Shown one piece after another: positions 1 to 11,813 of a stretch of 64,000 nucleotides of DNA. The notes under the pieces were generated by a model. It saw nothing but the letters and a program-made list of their open reading frames with translations. It had not been told where the DNA came from and searched no databases. This DNA comes from Cerrena zonata (lineage: Eukaryota > Basidiomycota > Agaricomycetes > Polyporales > Cerrenaceae), in NCBI GenBank assembly GCA_038087015.1, contig JASBNA010000001.1:2418001-2482000 (forward strand), given 5' to 3'. How positions within the stretch are numbered: the stretch's first letter is position 1; every line of letters begins with the position of its first letter. Made by a program: the position numbers and the translations under genes.

Positions 1-463
1 GGAGGAGCGAGTCGAGAGAGACAGTGACCGACGACACAAACTTGCAGGCCCTTCCCTGGCGCCAGCAGCAGCACCACGCCCAGCAGCCACCGGCACCGAC
101 GTCGCGTCGCGCGTTTATTTTGTATTTATTTATGCCTCTGACAAGTCCATATTGGGTATTTCACATACTCACCCACTGACTCACGCATGCTCCCGGTTTG
201 CGGCGACGGCAGCGGCAGCTACGCGTCCAATATTTTCTGAAAATTATAGCCTGCGAGTAACGCTTAGGACTGATATTGCTCTCAAGTCTGTCACCGTACT
301 CACCCCTCCTCTCTACCCTTCCACCACGCCCAGCACCTCTCCGGTCCTCTCCAGGACGTGCATCCAGACGTTCTACGCGCGGCGCCGACAGGCACTCGCG
401 TTGCTCAACACCTCGATCACTCTATCCGTGCTTTGATTCAAGCACCCGTTTCACATCTGCGCC
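1..463. other. 5' flank of the PPR gene, no gene seen
   Basis: The stretch before the first PPR start codon holds several short open frames but none has family resemblance, splice logic or a plausible end. It is pyrimidine-rich close to position 463, as is common in fungal core promoters and 5' leaders. It is best read as promoter and 5' UTR, possibly with the end of a further gene to the left that cannot be judged. Confidence 0.5.
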
Positions 464-3400
464 ATGCTACCAAAGGTGGCAGGCCAGATCCTCCACCATA
501 CTTCCCGTGCCGTTGCGGTCATCCAGAATCAGACTGGTTCTACTTTCCGTAACGTTCTCCATACCTCAGGTCCGCCGACTACACTTGGAGGCAGGCCCGG
601 TTCAGGTTCCAACAACTCTGGTTGGGGTGGTACCGCAGAACCTGGAGGTCCAAAAGCACATACCGGAAGTCGCTTCCACTCCAGTTTCGCTGTACGTTTC
701 TTCGCTTTTGGCTCCTCGCATCTTTCATTGACATACTACAATCAGTCTTCTGCTCGCGTTGTCGCACATGCCGATCCCTCATCTAGCAATGTCGACGGTG
801 TAGACCTGTCGGACGACTACCTTGATCTCCCCACTCCCATTGCTTCTCGTCTTGGCGCTCGTACCAGCCATCGCCTACGGTCAACGACACTTTCACAAGG
901 TGTCCAGAAAGGCGATTCCAATGTACTCAAAGCACTAAGGCAGCACGTACGAACAAATCATGCATTTGCTTCCGTCTCATCCACAGCCCAACCTTCTGAG
1001 CCTCCGGTTCCATTGCTAAAATCTACTGATGCACCGTCTGCTACATCTTCCCCCGAACAACTCACGTCGGCAACCGAGTCAGAGGAGCATGCTGCTGAGA
1101 GTGACGCTGAACATTCTAACGGTCCTCTTGCAGAATTGCTTGCTTCATTGGCTAAAGTCAAGACGGTTGGTAACCGTGAAGCTGTCGAGATCCTCGTTCA
1201 AAAGATTCGTGCTACAGGCAAATTGAATATTCATGGTTACAATCACATTCTCGATGCTCTCCGTGAAGTACGACGATCTGGAGAATCTCTTGCTTCCATC
1301 TTGGAAGTGTACAATGAGATGTTGGCACGGGACATCCTTCCCTCCTTTAGGACATACAGTATTCTCATCTTGGCTTTCACCGATCGTGATTCGGATGTTC
1401 ATATAACTTCGACGAAACTCGAGCGAAGGATTTTGCAGCGTCGGGCAATGGGTATCACTGACTCGCAAGAGAATAAGGCGGATCAGGAACAGCTCGTACA
1501 GCTCAACTCGGAAAACAACATGGCATCGGCACTCAAACTCTTCCAGACAGCTACTTCGCGGATTCGCTCGAAGGCTTCTCTTACATGGACGGTTTATAAC
1601 GCTCTTTTACGGTCTTGCGCTAACCACGGTAACGTCGACGCGGCTCTCGAGATCTTCGCTCATTTCGAACGTCGGAAGGATGTCCCTCTCGCTGCTCAAC
1701 CTTTCGCTCACCTCATCAACACCTACGCCAAGGTCGGAGATATCCAGGGTGCTGAACAGGTGTTCGAGGAGTTCAGGAAGGCTTCGATTGATGGTAGATT
1801 GTCTTGGAGTATCCGCAACACGTCTACGGAAGGTCGCGAACGGTCCAGTCAGAGCGCCCAGATTGGCGTTTGGAACTGTATGATCGAGACCTACTTCGTC
1901 TGCGGTCGTGGGGATAAAGGTCTTGCTCTGCTCGAGGAGATGTTAGATTCCGGTTCAGGATTAGACTTTGGCCCCAAGGACATCCCCGTTCCATCCCCTA
2001 CCACCTTCTCTAGCGTCATTGTTGGATTCTGCCGTGCTGGAGATTTGGACAGTGCCCTCGAATGGTTTTGGAGATTGTTGGCGGACGGTAAATCGACTAC
2101 GGATAACATCGCACCTTGTCTTGCCTTGCCCAAGCCCACCAATCACGCTTTACGGTCGTTGATCATGTATCTTGTGATGCAGGGTAACCGCATTGAGGAT
2201 ATCAACAAGGTTTGGGCAACGACGTCGAATCAGGATATCACAATCCTATCCACCGATATCAGGAGGATCGTCTTGATGGCCAACATACAATACTTGGAAT
2301 CAATCCCGGCCATTTCGGATGCGAAAGGTCTTGAACTTACGGAGTTCACCTTCCAACGAGTCCTCTGCCGTCGTTTGCTCCCAGATTGGGCATCAAGGGA
2401 ACTCGGAGGTATCTCTATTCTCGTTCAAAAGATGGTCGGTTTGTACAATCGTTTCGGTGGTCCTGACGCCGTAGTCACTTTCGCTAAGAAAGCTGCATCC
2501 GAGATAGAGAGGAAGGATGGGAATGACCAAGCTGCGGTTGAACAACTTGGAAATATGCTCATTGACGCCATTCGTTCTCTCAACGCCTCTCCGTGGACGT
2601 TCACACATGAGCTTTCTTTGGCGCACATTGCTTACTCTTGCCATATACCCATCGACAACCGTGCCTTGATTGAATCCTTCCTTCAGGCTAAGGCAGAAAA
2701 CCAGGAACTTCCTCAAATCACGCCTGTTCACAGTCATATCATCCTCGAAGCCGCTCTGCAGAGTGCTCAAGACGCTTATGGCGTTTACAGTTATTCTCCT
2801 GCGGTTGAGTCAATCATGGAATATATCTCGGACAAGGCCTTCCAGCTCTCAGTCGCTCCTATCCACCTTCGTCAGGCTCTTAACGAGTACATCAAGGCTG
2901 TTCAGAATCGGGATTCGGAACCTTCGCCAACATTGACTGAAGCTCAATCTGTTCAATCCACCCAAAGTACAGCTGTTGATCCCTCGGCGACCCCCGCACA
3001 AATCTCCATCGACAGTGTGCATTCCAACTACGTCGACGAGTACCGTCGTATTAACAACACTCTTTCTGCTGTTGTTGGATACGAGCGACTTCTCCTTGGT
3101 GCCCAACTCGGTGTATACCCTACCCCTCAGGTCATCGGCCGCCTCATCAATTTCCTCGGTCGCGCTGGAGAGGTCGAGAAGTTGAAGGAGACCTATCATA
3201 TTGCTCAGCAGGTTTTGGCTTCCCTCCCGGACAAGAATCAGCAGTCGATGGGTTGGTTCCACGTCGAGGACAGTATGGTTATTGCCCTCGCTCATGCTGG
3301 TGACGTTGACGCCGCCCATATTCATCGTACTCGTATCATCGAGCAGGGTGGTACACCCTCGCCTGATGCTTATGGTGCTTTGGTTCAACATGTCACTTCC

Positions 3401-4571
3401 ACCACTGACGATGCCGCCAACGCAATGGCTCTCTACCAAGAGGCCATCTCACGGAACGTCACCCCCAATCTCTACCTCTACAACACCATCATCTCCAAAT
3501 TGGCCAAGGCTCGAAAGGCCGACAGCGCTATTCAACTGTTCCAGGAGTTGAAGATGCGAGGTATCCAACCCAGCTCGGTCACTTACGGTTCCGTCATCGC
3601 TGCATGCTGCCGTGTAGGTGATGCCCAATCTGCTGAGACGCTCTTCGAGGAGATGGCCAGCCAACCTTCGTTCAAACCTCGTGTCCCTCCTTATAATACC
3701 ATGATGCAATTCTATACCCACACCAAGCCTGACCGTGAACGTGTTCTCTTCTATTACGACGCTCTCATCCGTGCGAGGGTTTTGCCCACAGCACATACTT
3801 ATAAAGTACGCGCTTATTTTCAATATTTGCTTGCCTTTGTCTTACGATTTTATTTCTAGCTTCTACTTGACGCCTATGGTACTATCGCTCCTCAAAACTA
3901 CGACGCTATGCAACAAACGTTCGATGAACTCGTCGCTAACACACGAGTAGCCATGCAGGGTACACACTGGGCCGCTCTGATCAACGCTTGGGGCTGCTCG
4001 GGTCGTGACCTCACCAAGGCTCTCGAAATCTTCAACGCTATTGAATCGCACCCTCGTTCACGCCGTACGGCACTACCGGATGCGGTCTGCTATGAGGCCT
4101 TGTTCAATGTTTTGGTATCCCACAACCGGACTGACTTGTTCCCCCTGTATACCGAGCAACTTGCCGTTCGAGGTGTTCATATGACCGCGTATATCGCCAA
4201 CTTGCTCATCAAGGGCTATGCGGCTAGTGGTAACATGGACTCTGCACGGGCTCTTTTCGAAGGACTAGTCGATCCACCTCAAGGTGTCGCGGCTCCGAAT
4301 AACCACGCCTCTGGTGAACAGGACAACGCACAGCGAGTTTCGCCGTACGAGCCTGTATATCGTGAGGTGCGTATTTTGTCTTTTACCTTGATTGATTAGT
4401 TACTGATTTCGATACTATTAGCCTTCGACATGGGAGGCCATGATTGCAGCGGAACTCAGCCACGGTAACCAAGAAAAGGCGAGCCAGTTGCTCGTACGTG
4501 CCGAGGCGAGGTGTTTCCCTGAAGCCGTGATGGCACGTATCAGCGGTGTCAGACATGGTGAATTGCTCTAG
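464..4571 (+). CDS. Large pentatricopeptide-repeat (PPR) protein, probably mitochondrial
   Basis: Exons 464-691, 746-3805, 3860-4366 and 4422-4571 give 1,314 residues. The N-terminus starts MLPKVAGQILHHTSRAVAV, basic and Ser/Thr-rich like a mitochondrial presequence. Repeats of about 35 residues follow the PPR pattern, for example TYSILILAFTDRDSD, VYNALLRSCANHGNVDAALEI, LYNTIISKLAKARKADSAIQ and TYGSVIAACCRVGDAQSAE. PPR proteins bind organellar RNA and act in its maturation, stability or translation; the RNA target here is unknown. The first intron, 692-745 (GTACGT..CAG), is 54 nt without stops, so a naive translation reads through it; I treat it as an intron from its borders. The last intron ends at 4421 and the stop is TAG at 4569-4571. 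It may belong to the large fungal Cya5/Ppr group, but orthology cannot be fixed by eye. Confidence 0.88.
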
Positions 4572-4836
4572 ATGAAGTCTATAATCGGTCTTTGCTTTCC
4601 ATGATCATTGCATTGTCAGTTGAATTGTTGCATTTCCCCTTACCCCCCTTTGTCTTGTCGCATATTATTACGCTATTTCATTTTGTATATGTAGTGGAGA
4701 TTGCTCTCATATTGTGTATTACTATTTGTCTACATTACTGTACCATAACCATAGCTAGAGCTAGCTGCACTTGCATATGCATAGATTTCAATACATCCCT
4801 ATGACCTAATGAAGTTTGACTTCGGCTTTGGACTGG
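4572..4836. other. 3' flank of the PPR gene
   Basis: AT-rich sequence with runs suited to polyadenylation. No gene seen. The tone changes at about 4800, where the repeat-like block begins. Confidence 0.4.
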
Positions 4837-6136
4837 TGTTGAATATCAAACTCTAACCCTAAGATAGTAGGGTTTATCTCAAACACTAAACTGGCAGAGG
4901 CCAAGTATCATAGTGATGACAAGCCTTGGGGTAGGCTTCCATGAATATATAATAAGTCTATTTGACTCAGATACTGGTAGGGTCTCCTGATTCTACCTGT
5001 GGTGCACAATTCCTGTCTAAATTTTGCACCTATTTGACATTATGAGATAAGATAAGATCAATGTCCTAGGTGTAGGCTGAGATTCCAAATTCACCAATCA
5101 TTTAACACTATCAGAGGTAGCATGGCTAAGTAACTGGTTGATCAGTTGTCCAGACCATGTAGGCAGTTTGTTAGATAATAAACTAACCGAGTCCGTGTAG
5201 CTACTTCCAACCCAAGAAGATGTCACATTGTCACTGAATTCTTGTGTTGTCACAGGTCACAGAGACATCATATTCTGTTTGGCTCTGGCACTTATGGACA
5301 ACATAGATCCCAGTTTCAGAATAGCAAATTATCAGATAAGTAAGCCTTTAAGCTTATACCAAGTAACATCTCTCATTCTTTGCTTAATCTGAGAACCTCT
5401 TCCAGCATGGTCGAAATATGTCACATGTCACAGAGGACTCAATGTCACAAGGTCATTGTCCTGTTCAATCGGAAAAGTTCAATATGATCATCTCCCCTAC
5501 CTGATTGAATAGACTATACTCAGGTCAAATCTCTCTATCATAAGAGCCTGCTCTATGATTGATAAATATCAACTTGATGAAAGTAGATTGAGGGTATGAT
5601 TTTGGAAGAAAATGAGCAGGAACCCTTCAGCCAGTTGTGTCCCGGGCCTCATAAAGTTGTAATATTTTGCTAATTTTCCATTGAATAGATCAGAAATGTC
5701 TGTTGACCTGACAAATTTGGTTCTAGGACTTCCAAATATAGATAAATATATTATAATAAAGTCTGATTATGTAATCAATTAGTATATAAACCTTGTTTTC
5801 AACAAGTGGCTTCTTTCTATCCCCATTGTCTCTTTACATGAATGTTTTTCTGATTCTATGACCCAAGATGCACATATAACCTGGTCTTACGAGCAGGTAA
5901 TTGAACATACCAAACATGCATTGACATCACTCCCTTGTGGATGGGCCAATTGTAAAACAAACCTTAATAGTTGGTATAAAAGATCCAAGGTAAGAACATG
6001 ATGGTACTGAACATGGTTGTACCTCTTGATCTGAATTTTATTCCAATAACAGCATCTCCATCATCACTGTCACAATGATGCATATTATCCAGTGAGTTCT
6101 TCTGAATATATTTATACTGTTCAGCCACTCATAACA
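4837..6136 (+). mobile_element. Candidate LTR of a Copia-type retrotransposon (remnant)
   Basis: The block is non-coding, AT- and TG-rich, and unlike its neighbours. It begins TGTTGAATATCAA, close to the start of many Copia-type LTRs, and can be closed at 6136 by ATAACA, giving TGTTGA..TAACA ends. Directly after, at 6141-6158, lies TGGTATTAGGACACTGAG, which resembles the TGGTATCAGAG primer-binding site that pairs with an initiator-tRNA 3' end. No second LTR, gag or pol domain is visible downstream before ordinary host sequence, so this would be a truncated copy. The LTR length (about 1.3 kb) is unusually long and the borders rest on short motifs only. Confidence 0.4.
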
Positions 6137-6513
6137 ATCCATGGTATTAGGACACTGAGCTGTATCACTGCCGCTTTACCCATTGCATTCATAATTCTTT
6201 CATCTCAGTGGAGGATTTATCTGCACACATTGAGACAGCACATGCAAGCCCTCTGCCCTGTCCGGTATCTGGTATGCCTCCAACTACTACACAAACATCA
6301 TATTGTAACCTGACCCAATATCCATAACTTATATCAGGATGCAACCTTAGCTTCACCCATACCCAAAGGCTCCTTGACCATCTCCAACATACCCACTTCA
6401 ACTCTACCCCCTCTGGATCATCTGCATCACCCAAACTCTCAGCCACTTCACATCCCCAACCCTACCAACTTAACACCCTCCCTCTAACACCCTTCTCTGA
6501 TAGCCAAAGAGCA
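6137..6513 (+). mobile_element. Possible internal leader of the truncated retroelement
   Basis: Starts with the primer-binding-site-like sequence and continues as low-complexity, Pro/Ser/Thr-coding sequence interrupted by stops. No recognisable gag motif (for example a CCHC knuckle) is present. It could equally be unrelated intergenic DNA. Confidence 0.25.
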
Positions 6514-6957
6514 ATGCCGGCCTGGGTGGTAGTCACCCCTCCTGTCATGCCTCATCCTGATTGTAAACCTTCCCTGTCCCAGACAGTGTCCACCAAGCAC
6601 ACTAAGGTCTGGAGACATCTGGAGCATATCTCAGAAATCCAAGATGAAGATGATGAGGATGAGGATATGCCTATTCATCTTGAGCCGCCTCTTATTAATC
6701 CCTATGAAGCACTCAGTTCCTTCTCTCATTTCATTGTGCAACCCAAAGCCACCCTGAGCGCGGATACAGCACTCTCCGGACCGGTCATACTCCCATCGCG
6801 CGGAGGCCAACCGCCCAACGTTCCCCACCCGGAACCAACGATGGGTTATGGCGTCTTCAAGAAGAAGTACACAGAGTTGCAGATTGCAGGGTTACTGGAT
6901 GGGTCTGGAATCTGGGTCCAGGACGAGGCGGAGAATTATCTTGATCCCGAACCTTAG
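6514..6957 (+). CDS. Hypothetical ORF, 147 aa, doubtful
   Basis: An uninterrupted frame with an acidic stretch (DEDDEDEDM, about residues 45-53) and a C-terminal part, GYGVFKKKYTELQIAGLL, that looks more protein-like. Base composition shifts near 6750 from the AT-rich repeat-like DNA to GC-richer host-like DNA, so the ORF may be a chimera of element and host sequence, or the 3' end of a damaged gene. No family recognised; no intron needed. Low confidence that it is expressed. Confidence 0.25.
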   Translation: MPAWVVVTPPVMPHPDCKPSLSQTVSTKHTKVWRHLEHISEIQDEDDEDEDMPIHLEPPLINPYEALSSFSHFIVQPKATLSADTALSGPVILPSRGGQPPNVPHPEPTMGYGVFKKKYTELQIAGLLDGSGIWVQDEAENYLDPEP

Positions 6958-7113
6958 ATTATTCGTCCGATTCATTTTGCTTTCAAAGTTCTACTCGCTT
7001 TCCGATTCTTAGTTTTCCGTATCAAAATCAAAGACCAATAATTTATTGATACAAAGTCTCGCTTCCAAACTATTCCGAGTCCTGCATAATATCTTCTTAT
7101 CCCTTGACATGAA

Positions 7114-7880
7114 TTACACCTTCGCCGCGAGTGGAGTAACCTTCGAGATGTTCAGATTACCATCAATGAGCTCCGGCGCGCTAGAAATCAGTGCTGCCGC
7201 AACCTTGCCCGCCAAATGCTTCTCTCTGCCTTCATCGTTCTCGAAGAAATCGACGATGGCAAATTCGTTGGTGCCAGCGAATTGGAAGGCGTACCATACC
7301 GGCGTAAATGTTTCTTCGTTGATGAGGTCAACCGCGCCCTAAAACGACGATGATAGACTCCGTCAGCGGAAGACGCGCAAACGAAATAGGTCAAGAACGT
7401 ACGGTCAGCAAATTCTTGAGAGCATCCGCCTGGCCATCCTTCGCTTTAAACAGCACGGACAGGCCAGCTTGAAGCCCCTTGGCAAGCCCCGCCGCTCCGG
7501 TAGGTTTGATGACCTTGCTTGCGAGAATATCCACAAAGCCGATATTCACGCCTTCCTCTCCGGCGACCAACAACGTCTCCTTGTTCTTCATCAAAGCATC
7601 GGCGACTTGACCTTCGAGATGTGCTTGACGTCCAGACTCAGCTGCGGAGGTATCGAAGATGATATATTTTGCATCTGCCTCGGAGACTTTGACCGCGAAC
7701 CACTGTAAGGTCTCGGGTTCGGTTGCTTCGACGATTTCGTATCCTTTCAGGAGGAATTCATATGTGGCTTGGGATTGATCTGGTTTCGCGGTGAGTGGTA
7801 CAAAAAGTCCGAATTTGGCTATACATTGTGTCAGTTCCGTGAATTCTGCAGCGAAGACATCACTTACGTTCAGCAGACAT
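7114..7880 (-). CDS. Dimeric alpha-beta barrel (ABM-like) protein with two domains
   Basis: Three exons, 7868-7880 (13 nt), 7403-7818 and 7114-7338, give 217 residues starting MSAEPKFGLFVPLTAKPDQ. Two similar halves are visible, each with the pattern of antibiotic-biosynthesis-monooxygenase folds: a V..K/P-D segment, then W.AVK/W.AFQ..., then I.D.F/V.D.F followed by GRQAHL and GREKHL. That repeat suggests an internal duplication giving a pseudo-dimeric barrel. Members of this fold include quinol monooxygenases and haem-degrading enzymes, but many are uncharacterised and no catalytic residue can be assigned here. No signal peptide, so probably cytosolic. The short first exon is needed to restore the frame. 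Confidence 0.75.
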
Positions 7881-8274
7881 GATGGTACTGATCGTGTACT
7901 GTAAAGGGTGGGTAATTAGTGAGGTCCATACAGACAGATGGAGGTGGGTTTTATACTCCCCACACCGTATGCTTTCCCGCAATCGTGGTAAGCCACTTCT
8001 CAATCTCCGGTAACGGGTGCGAACAAAAGGGTCGAAAAAGGGTCCCTGTCACTCAAGCCATTGCAATTTACACCCTAACACACTCTCATGGGTGCGTATC
8101 CTTAACTAAGCAGCGATGGTCATTAAGCTGGTTCGCCACGATACGTACACATGAGAGGTATGACGACAGTATCATACAATGTCTCGAACCAATATCCAAA
8201 ACGCAACTAACTTACAACAAAGAAAACCGGGGTCGGAGTCCATCACCTCAAGCCTCAGGCCTGACAGAAGATTA
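7881..8274. other. Promoter of the ABM-like gene and 3' end of MAD1
   Basis: 394 bp between two minus-strand genes. No gene or repeat recognised. It should contain the MAD1 3' UTR and the promoter of the ABM-like gene. Confidence 0.5.
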
Positions 8275-10933
8275 TCAAGCACCTACGATACCACCCTCCC
8301 TCTTCATCTTCTCATAACATTCCAGCGTAACGCTCGATAGGAAACCTGGGATACATTGTTCCTGTTCGACCCAGTATCGCATGAGCTGTGGAAGTTCCTC
8401 AGGACCCCCATCGCCTTTCGCAACTAGCTTCATGGTCATGGCTTGGGAATTTGCTGAAGATGCAGCGCCTGATGAAACCTTCGTGGGTTGGAAAACGAAG
8501 GCAGCGTTGAGATCGAATTGGGATGTCACCCTGACTTGACCATTAGGGTAAAACGCGAGCTTCACGCCGAGTATAGATGCAATAGCATCTTTAAACTCAT
8601 CGGTCTTCGCAGCGAACACCTGAATAAAATATGCATGAGAGGATGTATCGATAAAATAATGCATGAGAAAATGTACCTGCCGCAGACGAAGCAGACGCTT
8701 ATCCCTCTGTTTAAGCTCATCCACCAATTCCTCATTTCGTTCGTTGAGAACTTCCCAACTCTTTCGAGGCACAAGCTCTTCGTCCTCTCTTTGTTGTGCA
8801 TTCCCACCCTCCCCTCTGACACCACTTTCCTCAAGTTCCTTCAGTCTTCTGAGTAAGGCTTCGTTTTCGTCCTTCACGCGATCAAGAGCCTTCCGACTGA
8901 GGTCCTCCCATTGCGATGCAGGGTTATCTCTCATACAGAGAACACGAATGCCAGGTGGGATATGGCGTCCACCACCCATCTCGCCTTGCAATTCGAATAA
9001 CGTCTGCTCCAGCTTGTCGATTTGCTCCAACTGCGATTCGACATTGGTCTCAAGTATCTTCAAGGCTAAAACAAGAAAACCCATTTAACTTTCACGTAGC
9101 CCAAAAATCAAGAGAATAATCACCTTCTTCAGCCACCTCGCGCTTACGCTGTTCGATTTCTAGCTCTTTGATGATCTCAGCTCGAGGCCGGCGGTCACCA
9201 TTAGTAGATGGATCGCCGGTCAAGTCATGGATCTCCGCTTCCATCTTGGTCATCGAATCTTTGTATTCGGAGAGCAGTGACTCCAATTGACCGACTCGTT
9301 GTTTAGTCATTTCGTCCAACCTGGATGAATTCTCACTACCATGGGCAGTTTCCTCAGCTGTGAAACTCGCCTTCGGCATAATTAGTAACTGACGCGATAT
9401 AGCGAATATGAGACAGTGCTTACCAGCATAGCTTGTTGGAAACCGACTTCTCTCTCAGCGAGAGTAGCGCGTTGCTCAGCCCGGACCAGAGTTTCGTTGA
9501 GAGCCTCGTTTCCGGATTCTAACGCCTCGATTTGGTTCTCCAGAGCAAGTTCGCGTTCTTGCATCTCTTCGAGTTCTTTCTCCCGACGATGAAGCAAAGC
9601 AACGTTAGACCCGTGTTCTTCAAGTAGAGTGGCATATTTGAGACGGAGTTCCGAGAGGCTTCGGGTCACGGCTACTGATTGCGTAGAAGTAGACTTGGAC
9701 GCCCTGTAATAATATAATGAGTGTTTGTAAGGATACACGTTTGCGTTGATATAAAAACAAACGTACCAATCCTCTCGTTCCTTCCTGGCAGCATCCAACT
9801 CCGCCTCCAACCTAACAACCTTCTCTTTCAACTGTTCCATACCCTCAACCTTCTTCTCCAACTCCCTCTTCTGCTCCCTCAACACCTCCAAACTCGTATT
9901 CCTCTGCCTCAACACATTCAACTCGGACGTCATCTTCACATTCGCAGACTCGACCGTTCGCAAATGATTCGCCTGGCGATGAAGTTCTTCCCTAATGATG
10001 GCCCAATTCTCATCTTCTCCTTTCGATTCACCCTCGCCACCGACGGAAAGACGAGAGGTGTTAGCTTGGGCTTCGGCAAGTTCGTCGACTTGGTTTTGGA
10101 GCTCCTCGACGGATTTCCGACGTTGTTCGGCGATGTCTTGGAATGAGACTAGTTCCTTCTGGAGGAGGTCGAGTTGACGAGAGAGGGTGGTGATTTCGGC
10201 TTTTTGACTGGCTATGGTATGCGAGGTCTGTCGTTGGAGAGTAGATTGAGCTTCCTGTAAGTCATCGTGCTCTCGACTTAGAGCTTGGTATGAATTCCGA
10301 AGAGCGCGTAGATCGCTACTCAGTTTCCTCTACAAACGTCAAAGTCAATATTAATGAAAGCAATTATGGCACAAAGACAAAAGTGGCGCGCACCTTCTCT
10401 TCCTCTCTCTCCTTCCTCTCCCTCTCCTTCTCTTCCCTCTCCTCTTTCTCTCGATCAGCCAAATACCGTCTATCCCCCTCCAACCTCTCAATAGCCGCAT
10501 CCTTCTCTCTCAACTTGGCTTCCAATTCCGCTTTGGAAGTTTGCAGAGACGCGACTTGTCTTTCTAACGACGCGAAAGACATTTGTGAATGGAACGCATG
10601 GGTGCGTTGTTTCCGTTTAGCGGTGGACAGCTGGGGATCTGACATATAACAACTCAAATATCAGCACTAAGTAACGACAAGGCTAAGAGAGATGAGGTAA
10701 AAGAACACGGAAATAGATGAGCGGCGCGATACACACTACATCGGATTTCGGAGAACAAAAGAGGTCCCGTGGAACCTCCTACCCACTAAACTACTAAAGA
10801 TATCATTTTATTTCTGGTTATTACACGCACCTCGTTCGAGCTCTGCTGCCAATGAGTCACGCTTTACCGACGTGGATGTAGGGAGGTAGCTTCGTGTCGC
10901 AGTGATTGGGGTGGAGAATTTGTCGTTTTGCAT
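8275..10933 (-). CDS. MAD1: Spindle assembly checkpoint protein MAD1
   Basis: Seven exons (10831-10933, 10394-10638, 9767-10329, 9424-9703, 9124-9370, 8677-9065, 8275-8619) keep frame throughout and give 723 residues. Nearly all of the protein is heptad-rich coiled coil with many Glu, Lys, Arg and Leu. The C-terminus is the diagnostic Mad1 globular domain, including RLLRLRQVFAAKTDEFKDAI and VKLAFYPNGQVRV, with the RLK-like segment just before it that binds Bub1. Mad1 sits at nuclear pores and unattached kinetochores and recruits Mad2 to start checkpoint signalling against APC/C-Cdc20. The start MQNDKFSTPITATRSYL was chosen because the first exon joins at phase 1 across a 192-nt intron (10639-10830), the longest in the gene. 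Length matches fungal Mad1. Confidence 0.93.
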
Positions 10934-11813
10934 GGTCGTGTAGGGCTATGACATAGGATGGGAAGGTTTACAAGGACCACTGTAGGTTGAGAGCGGCCGC
11001 AACGCTCGGACTTAGGCGCTGGTGAACGTTTCTGCATGACGCGCTTCGGATGGGCGTGTGCTAACGGAAATAACAGACGCATATCGTCCTGATCACAGTT
11101 GGTCTCATTCGAAGGGTGATAAGATGCAGAATACCATAGCATTACTCCTACAGATTTAGAGAGAGAGAAAGTGAAAACACAAAAGGTTTTATACAAATCA
11201 GTTATTGCACGAGAGTACCAGCAGAATCGCGCGGCAGAGGATTTGACTTAGGACTACAAAAGGTTTTTGGGGGCACTAGGAATCAGAGGCACAGTCGATT
11301 GAATATAAGATAAAAAGCGGTACTCGAGAGGGAGGGAAGAGAAAAAACGAAAGTAGGTTGGGATTGTGTGGTGTTGTGCAATTAGTCGGGAATTATCAGC
11401 AAAAGAAAAAGAAGGGTATATAAGGTCAATGTGTATCGTAGAGTCGAAATGAGAGAGGAAGGAGAGAGCGGGAGGAGAGAATATGATAATTACTCGATGG
11501 ATACTCAAATTCGGATGTTGAAAGTTATGAAAATGCCAGGTGCGTAAAGCGGTGGAGGATTTAACGAAGGAAGAAAGGGGAAAAAACGAGAAAATGTGCA
11601 ACAATCCTCACCACTATAAGGATAGTAGAGCTGAGAGAGGGAGAGATTATACAAACAATTGCTCGAGCGTCCATATATGCGTGTAGTCGGAGACGGATTG
11701 CGTTAACAGAGAGTGTGAGAAATACCTTTCCTCGGTCATTACCTTCATTTCGCTAGCAGCACTAGCATAATCATCCTTTCCAATCCTGGGATATATAAGA
11801 CTCGAGAGGTCCA
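10934..11813. other. Intergenic: MAD1 promoter and RIC8 3' region
   Basis: 880 bp, rich in GA/GAA tracts on the plus strand (about 11160-11660). One minus-strand frame at 11254-11604 translates to a Phe/Ser-rich low-complexity peptide and is not credible as a gene. No RNA gene or repeat recognised. Confidence 0.5.

Noticed and set aside
276..731. ORF overlapping the PPR start region
   Set aside because: Out of frame with the PPR protein, Ser/Pro/Arg-rich and ends inside its first intron.
2849..3439. 196-codon ORF antisense to the PPR gene
   Set aside because: Low-complexity translation, no splice or start context, fully inside a supported exon.
4855..4874. Telomere-like AACCCTAAGATAGTAGGGTT
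   Set aside because: A single imperfect inverted repeat, not a tandem array of telomere units.
8663..9088. Ser/Arg-rich plus-strand ORF resembling an SR protein
   Set aside because: It is the complement of the Glu/Leu-rich MAD1 coiled coil, which gives Ser/Leu/Arg codons on the other strand.
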